From: UBA9676 sp036522155
Lineage (GTDB): Bacteria > Actinomycetota > Actinomycetes > Streptosporangiales > Streptosporangiaceae
Length of the DNA: 18,613 nucleotides
Direction of reading: 5' to 3'
Assembly: GCA_036522155.1 (NCBI GenBank)
Contig: DATDGI010000248.1
Location: 1 to 18,613 of the forward strand
In this document: positions 14,200-18,613 of the stretch, piece after piece
Layout: every line of letters begins with the position of its first letter
Position numbering within the stretch: the first letter of the stretch is position 1
Program-made: the position numbers and the translations under genes
Notes under the pieces: model-generated
Seen by the model: the letters and a program-made list of their open reading frames with translations, nothing else
Told to the model about the DNA's origin: nothing
Database searches by the model: none

Positions 14200-14856
14200 C
14201 TAGGATTCGGCGGATGCCTCGGCCTCGGCGGGCGCGGCGCCCTCCGGCGACGGCGGCACTTCCTCGGCCGCCTCGGCCGCCGGAACCTCGCCCAGATCGG
14301 CTTCCAGCTGCTCGGCGGTGGGCGCGGCGAGCACGTGCAGGACCAGCACGTCCGGATCCACCGCCAGCGTGACCCCAGCGGGCAGGGTGAGCTGGCCGGC
14401 GTGCACCGCAGCGCCGATCTCCATGCCCTCCACATTCACCTCGAACGCCTGCGGGATGTTGGTGGCCTCGGCCTCGACCGGGATCTGGATCAGCTGCTGG
14501 TCGAGCAGGCCACCGGAGAACACCTCGCCGGTGACGTGGACCGGCACCTCGACGGTCACCTTCTCGCCGCGCCGCACCATGATCAGGTCGACGTGCTGCA
14601 CGGAACCCTTGATCGGGTCACGCTGGATGGCCTTGGGCAGCGCCAGCTGGTTGCCGCCGGCCAGGCCGTCCACCCGGATGAGCACGTTGGGCGTCTTCAG
14701 CGCCATCATCAGGTCATGGCCGGGCAGCGTTATGTGGCGGGTGTTGGTGCCGTGCCCGTAGATGATGGCGGGAACCCGGCCAGCCCGCCGCGTCCGGCGG
14801 GCGGCACCCTTGCCGAACTCGGTGCGCGGCTCAGCGGCGATGCGTACCTCGGGCAC
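14200..14856 (-). CDS. rplY: 50S ribosomal protein L25, CTC/TL5 form
   Basis: This protein binds 5S rRNA at the central protuberance of the large subunit. The 218-residue product is the two-domain CTC/TL5 type: an L25 domain at residues 1-92 (RTEFGKGAARRTRRAGRVPA, IIYGHG, LPKAIQRDPIKGSVQHVDL) and a beta-rich C-terminal domain at about 95-180 (EVPVHVTGE, QIPVEAEATNIP). It ends in an Ala/Glu-rich acidic tail of about 35 residues. The start is GTG 14854-14856 with AAGGAG 8 nt upstream. It precedes pth by 23 bp. The gene that commonly precedes rplY in actinomycetes, ribose-phosphate pyrophosphokinase, is absent; a repeat-peptide gene lies upstream instead. Confidence 0.96.
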   Translation of the reverse strand: MPEVRIAAEPRTEFGKGAARRTRRAGRVPAIIYGHGTNTRHITLPGHDLMMALKTPNVLIRVDGLAGGNQLALPKAIQRDPIKGSVQHVDLIMVRRGEKVTVEVPVHVTGEVFSGGLLDQQLIQIPVEAEATNIPQAFEVNVEGMEIGAAVHAGQLTLPAGVTLAVDPDVLVLHVLAAPTAEQLEADLGEVPAAEAAEEVPPSPEGAAPAEAEASAES

Positions 14857-14977
14857 GGTGGTGACTCCTTAGCAGAGCAAGTTCGTGGCGGGCGCGACCC
14901 TGGCGTCACGGCCCGCGGTCACGGGCCGGCCGGTGGCGCAGCCAGCAGGCGCACGTTAGTGCGCGTGCCCGATTCTA
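14857..14977 (-). promoter_or_regulatory. Promoter and structured leader of rplY
   Basis: On the minus strand a good -10 hexamer TAGAAT lies at 14972-14977; no clear -35 is seen. Downstream come two hairpins: GCGCAC/GTGCGC around GTTA (14949-14964) and CGGCCCG/CGGGCCG around a 6-nt loop (14909-14928), followed by AAGGAG before the start. The roughly 110-nt leader could allow autoregulation or just be structured. Nothing else is seen between this and the hairpin at 15063. Confidence 0.4.
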
Positions 14978-15062
14978 GCCCAGAAAAGCACGGCCAGCGC
15001 CGGGCGCCGGCCACCGGCCGGCTGCGGTGCGGGCGCTGGTGACCAGCCCAGGCCGGACGGCA

Positions 15063-15101
15063 CTGATGCCACGCCCGGAGCGCTCCCGGGCGTGGCATCA
15101 G
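15063..15101 (-). terminator. Strong hairpin terminator downstream of the SKYEG-repeat gene
   Basis: Arms 15063-15078 and 15086-15101 are perfectly complementary over 16 bp with a 7-nt loop. The hairpin begins 15 bp past the TAG stop of the small repeat gene and lacks a T-tract. It separates that gene from the rplY promoter. Confidence 0.75.
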
Positions 15102-15115
15102 CTGGACCGCCCCGG

Positions 15116-15370
15116 CTAGCCTTCGTACTTGCTGTCCGGCTCGGGCTCTACATCGCCCTCGTACTTGCTGTCCGGCTCGGGCTCCACGTCGCCCTCGTAC
15201 TTGCTGGCTGGCTCGGGCTCTTCATCGCCCTCGTACTTGCTGGCTGGCTTAGGCTGCACGTCGCCCTCGTACTTGCTGCCCTCGTACTTGCTGTCCGTCC
15301 CGTCGCCGGTGGCTGGCTGGTCGTCAGGTGCGGGTGCGCCAGCCGTGCTTTCTGTATCCCCCATGGTCAT
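15116..15370 (-). CDS. Small acidic protein with six SKYEG motifs; candidate multi-core modified-peptide precursor
   Basis: I do not recognise a named family. The 84-residue product has an N-terminal leader-like part (residues 1-26, Thr/Ala/Gly/Asp/Pro-rich, no signal peptide or membrane segment) and a C-terminal part of six SKYEG motifs. Four lie in 12-residue repeats of the type SKYEGDVEPEPD, one pair is directly adjacent, and the protein ends exactly with SKYEG. There is no Cys, Trp or Phe. Evidence that it is a gene: GGGGGAAAGGAA just upstream of ATG 15368-15370 (a second ATG at 15362-15364 has better spacing from AAGGAA), a promoter-like element, a strong terminator, and repeats kept in frame despite synonymous changes. 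The Lys/Tyr/acidic repeated cores recall precursors of ribosomally made peptides joined by ester or amide bonds, but no ATP-grasp or other maturase lies in the window. A repetitive non-modified protein is the alternative. Confidence 0.75.
   Translation of the reverse strand: MTMGDTESTAGAPAPDDQPATGDGTDSKYEGSKYEGDVQPKPASKYEGDEEPEPASKYEGDVEPEPDSKYEGDVEPEPDSKYEG
15119..15292 (-). repeat. 36-bp in-frame tandem repeats coding SKYEG units
   Basis: SKYEG codons fall at 15119-15133, 15155-15169, 15191-15205, 15227-15241, 15263-15277 and 15278-15292. The first five are spaced exactly 36 bp; the last pair is adjacent at 15 bp. AGC AAG TAC is constant in all six, Glu is GAG except for GAA in the C-terminal copy, and the linkers vary (DVEPEPD, DEEPEPA, DVQPKPA). 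Confidence 0.95.
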
Positions 15371-15422
15371 TTCCTTTCCCCCGTTGACCGGGTGGCCTCA
15401 CAAAAGCCCAGATAAAGGGCAA

Positions 15423-15451
15423 ACCATAGTGTAACTGTGTGACGGGACCAA
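15423..15451 (-). promoter_or_regulatory. Promoter candidate for the SKYEG-repeat gene
   Basis: In the AT-rich 141-bp gap between the large regulator and the repeat gene, the minus strand reads TTGGTC (complement of 15446-15451), 17 bp, then TATGGT (complement of 15423-15428). That fits a housekeeping sigma promoter with a leader of about 45 nt. The gene may also be reached by readthrough from the regulator. Confidence 0.5.
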
Positions 15452-15511
15452 TGTTGTAGTATTCGCGCAGCTTTATGCTCCGGGCAGACGGGAGTGGCTC
15501 AGCCGGCTTCT

Positions 15512-18448
15512 TCACATTGGCTCGGCCAGGCTGGCCCGGACCTCGGCCGCCTGCGCGTGGTCGCCGAGTTCCTCGAACAGCAGCAGCGCCTCGGTCAGCA
15601 GGCGGCGGGCCTCGCCGACGTCCCCGGCCCGCAGCCGGGCCTCGCTGAGGCGGCGCAGCGTGGATGCCTCGCCGTACCGGTCGGTGATCTCCCGCCGGAT
15701 CGCGAGCGATTCCAGGTAGTACTCGATCGCCGCGCTGACCTCGTCCTGGTCCAGGTAGAGGTCACCGAGGTCGGCCAGCACGTCCGCCTCGGAGTCCCGG
15801 TCGCCGAGATCGGAGAAGATCGCCAGTGCCTGCTTGAGCCATCGGCCGGCCTCATCGAAGTGGCCAAGTTCCCGGCAGGCACAGCCCAGCACACCGAGCG
15901 CGATGCCTTCCCCGTAGCGCTTCCCGGCCTGCCGCTGGATGGCCAGCGACTCCTGGGCGGCCGCCTGCGCCTCGGCGAACCGGTGCAGATCGAGGTTGGC
16001 CTTGGCGACATTGGTCGCGGCCCGCGACTCGCCCTGGACATCGTTAATTTCCCGGTAGAGCGCCAGCGCCTGCTCGAAACAACCGACGGACTCTTCCATT
16101 CGCTGCTGGCCATATGCCATACCGAGATTGTTGAGCATCCATGCCTCGGCCGGTTTGTCACCCAGCCGCCGGGCGCTGGCCAGGCCCGCCTGATGCGTGA
16201 TCAGCCAGTCCGACCAGTGACTGCGCCGGTAGAAGTAGCTCATCGCGGCGGCGGGCAGCTTCCAGGCGATGTCGGGCAGTTGGTACTGGGCCGCCAGCCG
16301 GGTGGCCGCGGTCAGCCCGGCCCGCTCGTGGTCACACCAGGCGAGCGCCTCCTCCAGCGACGGGAACGCCAGCGGCCGCACCTCCAGCCCGGGCGGGTCC
16401 AGCGGTACCCGGTGATGCTGCGGGGAGATGACGCGGGCGGCCGCCTCGATGGTGTGCAGGTACCAGGTGAGCAGCCGGGTGACCGCGGCCAGCCGGTCCG
16501 GCTCGGTTTCCTCGGCCCGGGCCCGGTCCGCGGCGTAGACCCGGAGCAGGTCGTGGAAGCGGTACACGTCCGGCTCTGGGGTGTCCAGCAGATGGGCGTC
16601 GACCAGCACCTCCAGCGCCTCTTCGGTGCCGGTTTCCGGCTGGCCGGCCAGCGCGGCCGCGGCCGGCAGCGCGATGGACGGCCCGGTCCACAGGCCCAGC
16701 AGCCGGAACACCCGGGCCGGATCGGCGCCGGATGCCCCCACCGCGCGCGGCAGGCTGGCGAAACTGACCTCGAACGAGGCGCGCACGGCCAGGTTCCCGG
16801 CCCGCAGCTCGTCCAGCCGCCGCCGCTCATCGGCCAGCCGCCCGGCCAGGGTGCGCACGGTCCAGCCGCCCCGCGCGGCCAGCCGGGCGCCAGCGATCCT
16901 GATCGCCAGCGGCAGCCCGGCGCAGGCGGCCAGCACACCGCTGGTGGCCTCGGGTTCGGCCCGGGCCCGCCCCTCGCCCGCGACCCGGCCGAACAGGGCC
17001 CGTGCCTCGGCTGGCGGCAGCACATCCAGGTCGAGCAGCCGGCACCCCTCCAGTTCCGGCATGGCCCGGCGGGCGGTGATCAGCACCGCGCAGGACGCGC
17101 TGCCCGGCAGCAGCGGCCGCACCTGGGCCGCATCCCGGGCGTCATCCAGCACGATCAGCACCCGCCGGCCGGCCAGCCGGGTGCGGAACTGGGCGGCCCG
17201 CTCCTCCTCGCCGGCCGCGATCCGGCTGGGGTCCGCGCCCAGATCACGCAGGAACCTGGCCAGCACCTCGGCCGGGACGAGCGGCTCGGTCGCCCCGAGC
17301 AGGTTCACGTAGAGCTGGCCGCCGGCGAACTGGCCGGACAGCAGGTGAGCGGCGTGCACCGCGAGCGCCGTCTTGCCCAGCCCGCCGGAGCCGACCACCA
17401 GCACCACCGGGACCACGCCGGGACTGCCGGACGGCCCCTCGCCGGGCGGCTCCCCGCCGGCGGCAGGCCCCTCACCTGCCTGCCCGTCGCCGAGCGGGCC
17501 CCTGCCTCCCGGGCCGTCGCCGGCCGGCCCCTCGCCTGCCTGCCGGTCGCCAGCCAGCAGGGCGGACAGCTGGGCCACCTGGCCGGCCCGGCCGGTGAAG
17601 TCGGCGATGTCGGCGGGAAGCTGGGCCGGCGCCGGTGCCGCCAGCCCAGCGGCATCCAGCACCACGGCCCCGCGCCCGGCGGCCGGAGAGGACGCATCCG
17701 CGTTAAGTATCTGCTGGTAGAGCTGTTGCAGCGCGGTGCCGGGCTCGACGCCGAGCTCGTCGGCGATCACCTTCCTGACCTGCCCGTAGACGGCCAGCGC
17801 CTCGGCCTGGTGGCCCGCCCCGGCCAGGGCGCGCATCAGCAGCGCCCACGGCTCCTCCCGCATCGGATGGTCAGCCACCAGCCGCTGCAGTTCCGGGGTC
17901 ACCTGCTCGCTGCGCCCGCAGCCAAGGTCGGCCTCGATCCGCAGCTCGGTGGCCCGCACCCGGGCCTCGGCCAGGCGGCTGGACTCGGCGTCCACCAGCG
18001 GCGAGGACGGCACGTCCGTCAGTGCCGGGCCGCTCCACAGGCCCAGCGCCTGGCTGAGCAGCCCGGCGGCGCGCTCAGGATCGCCTGCGGCCAGGGCCGC
18101 CCGGCCTTCCGTCGCCAGCTGGCCGAACCGCTCGGCGTCCAGCTCGCCCGGCGCCAGCACAAGCTGGTAGCCGGGCGGGCGCGTGACCAGCGCCGTGGCG
18201 CCATCGCCGAGAAGCCGCCGGAGCCGGAGCACGTACACGCTGACCAGGTTGGCGGCGTTGGCCGGCGGCTGGCCGGGCCACAGGTCGGCGATGAGCCGGT
18301 CGGTGGCCACGGGCTGGCTGTGCTGGAGCAGCAGCGCGGCCAGCAGCGCCCGCCATTTGGCCGCGGTTATCTGCCCCCACTCGGCCCCGCTCCAGACTTC
18401 GAGCGGGCCGAGGATTCGGAACCGAATCGGGGCAGATTGCTCAATCAC
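15512..18448 (-). CDS. SARP/AfsR-family transcriptional regulator with NB-ARC and TPR domains
   Basis: A 978-residue regulator of the AfsR type; such proteins usually activate secondary-metabolite or peptide genes and use nucleotide state to gate DNA binding. Residues about 8-100 are an OmpR-like winged helix (FRILGPLEVW, KWRALLAALLL, VSVYVLRLRRLL, PPGYQL). Residues 102-248 are the bacterial transcriptional activation domain (LVADHPMREEPWALLMRAL, ELGVEPG). The NB-ARC ATPase has Walker A GSGGLGKT (353-360), Walker B LIVLDDA (431-437) and GLPLAI (511-516). About 745-978 are TPR repeats (WMLNNLGMAYG, GEASTLRRLSEARL). A Gly/Pro/Glu-rich insertion (301-343) precedes Walker A. The GTG start at 18446-18448 has no Shine-Dalgarno sequence, so the message may be leaderless. 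It lies 141 bp upstream of the SKYEG-repeat gene on the same strand, its likeliest local target. Confidence 0.95.
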   Translation of the reverse strand: MIEQSAPIRFRILGPLEVWSGAEWGQITAAKWRALLAALLLQHSQPVATDRLIADLWPGQPPANAANLVSVYVLRLRRLLGDGATALVTRPPGYQLVLAPGELDAERFGQLATEGRAALAAGDPERAAGLLSQALGLWSGPALTDVPSSPLVDAESSRLAEARVRATELRIEADLGCGRSEQVTPELQRLVADHPMREEPWALLMRALAGAGHQAEALAVYGQVRKVIADELGVEPGTALQQLYQQILNADASSPAAGRGAVVLDAAGLAAPAPAQLPADIADFTGRAGQVAQLSALLAGDRQAGEGPAGDGPGGRGPLGDGQAGEGPAAGGEPPGEGPSGSPGVVPVVLVVGSGGLGKTALAVHAAHLLSGQFAGGQLYVNLLGATEPLVPAEVLARFLRDLGADPSRIAAGEEERAAQFRTRLAGRRVLIVLDDARDAAQVRPLLPGSASCAVLITARRAMPELEGCRLLDLDVLPPAEARALFGRVAGEGRARAEPEATSGVLAACAGLPLAIRIAGARLAARGGWTVRTLAGRLADERRRLDELRAGNLAVRASFEVSFASLPRAVGASGADPARVFRLLGLWTGPSIALPAAAALAGQPETGTEEALEVLVDAHLLDTPEPDVYRFHDLLRVYAADRARAEETEPDRLAAVTRLLTWYLHTIEAAARVISPQHHRVPLDPPGLEVRPLAFPSLEEALAWCDHERAGLTAATRLAAQYQLPDIAWKLPAAAMSYFYRRSHWSDWLITHQAGLASARRLGDKPAEAWMLNNLGMAYGQQRMEESVGCFEQALALYREINDVQGESRAATNVAKANLDLHRFAEAQAAAQESLAIQRQAGKRYGEGIALGVLGCACRELGHFDEAGRWLKQALAIFSDLGDRDSEADVLADLGDLYLDQDEVSAAIEYYLESLAIRREITDRYGEASTLRRLSEARLRAGDVGEARRLLTEALLLFEELGDHAQAAEVRASLAEPM
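17420..17548 (-). repeat. GC-rich imperfect tandem repeats coding the G/P/E-rich linker before the P-loop
   Basis: Residues 301-343 of the regulator contain repeats of the type GDxQAGEGPA (two near-identical copies, with degenerate GDGPGGRGP and GEPPGEGPSG units). The DNA is correspondingly repetitive, with two roughly 26-bp near-identical blocks. Related proteins join FTGR...LSALL to the Walker A strand by a shorter linker, so this looks like an in-frame expansion. Confidence 0.7.
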
Positions 18449-18523
18449 GAATTAATCGTCACTCAAGACCGGGCTGGAACGCTCGGGTTTCAGGTACGGC
18501 AATGCACATCGGCTGGCAGGCGG
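18449..18523 (-). promoter_or_regulatory. AT-richer upstream region of the SARP gene
   Basis: The 75 bp upstream of the regulator start are AT-richer near the gene (complement GATTAATTC next to the GTG). No clear -35/-10 pair is seen. No further coding sequence is seen to the window end. Confidence 0.3.
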
Positions 18524-18577
18524 GGCCCGGCCAGCCGCGGACAGCCAACGGGGGCGCCGTCCGCGGCTGGCCGGGCC
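18524..18577. terminator. 19-bp-stem hairpin at the window end
   Basis: Arms 18524-18542 and 18559-18577 are perfectly complementary over 19 bp with a 16-nt loop and no T-tract. It most likely terminates a gene lying beyond the right edge or insulates the SARP promoter. Confidence 0.65.
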
Positions 18578-18613
18578 ACAGGCCGGTGGCCGCAGTCTCC
18601 GGCCCAGCGGGGG

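Noticed and set aside
15119..15292. CRISPR-like array
   Set aside because: 36-bp periodicity is tempting, but the units are contiguous in-frame codons with no unique spacers and no palindromic repeat.
15092..15415. Plus-strand frame with repeated LVLAVRLGL hydrophobic units
   Set aside because: It is the antisense reading of the SKYEG repeats; its hydrophobic periodicity is a by-product. The minus strand has the better ribosome binding site, promoter-like element and terminator.
15324..15515. 63-residue minus-strand frame starting with GTG overlapping the SARP stop
   Set aside because: The GTG overlap looks like coupling, but the codons are not GC3-biased, the frame covers the AT-rich promoter region, and it overlaps the repeat gene in another frame.

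Overview
The window is very GC-rich with strongly GC-biased third codon positions, many GTG starts, 4-bp ATGA/GTGA gene overlaps, and an AfsR/SARP-type regulator. This points to a high-GC actinomycete chromosome; genus cannot be told from the sequence. AT-rich stretches are confined to intergenic promoter regions.

Layout. (1) 1-6400 is a cell-surface polysaccharide region. It holds the 5' part of a conserved protein resembling alpha/alpha-toroid folds (minus, cut by the window edge), a dTDP-4-dehydrorhamnose 3,5-epimerase (rmlC, plus), and a convergent minus-strand operon of two glycosyltransferases followed by a MOP-superfamily (Wzx-like) flippase. (2) 6401-10446 is a plus-strand phosphorelay module: a soluble hybrid histidine kinase, a single-domain response regulator and a PAS-containing hybrid histidine kinase. 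None carries a recognisable DNA-binding output or a membrane segment. (3) 10470-13389 is a minus-strand rmlA-rmlB-rmlD operon with 4-bp overlaps; together with the distant rmlC it completes the dTDP-L-rhamnose pathway, so the glycan is probably rhamnose-containing. (4) 13577-14856 holds the housekeeping pair rplY (ribosomal protein L25/CTC) and pth (peptidyl-tRNA hydrolase). (5) 15116-18448 holds a small acidic repeat protein with six SKYEG motifs and, just upstream on the same strand, a 978-residue SARP-NB-ARC-TPR regulator.

How it fits together. RmlA, B, C and D would supply dTDP-L-rhamnose; the two glycosyltransferases would use nucleotide sugars to build a lipid-linked glycan; the flippase would export it. 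The phosphorelay genes sit between the two halves of the rhamnose pathway and could modulate it, but that is inferred from position only. The most unusual object is the 84-residue SKYEG-repeat protein. It has its own promoter-like sequence, a good ribosome binding site and a 16-bp-stem terminator, and looks like a multi-core modified-peptide precursor or repetitive scaffold next to a secondary-metabolism-type regulator. No modifying enzyme is visible inside the window.
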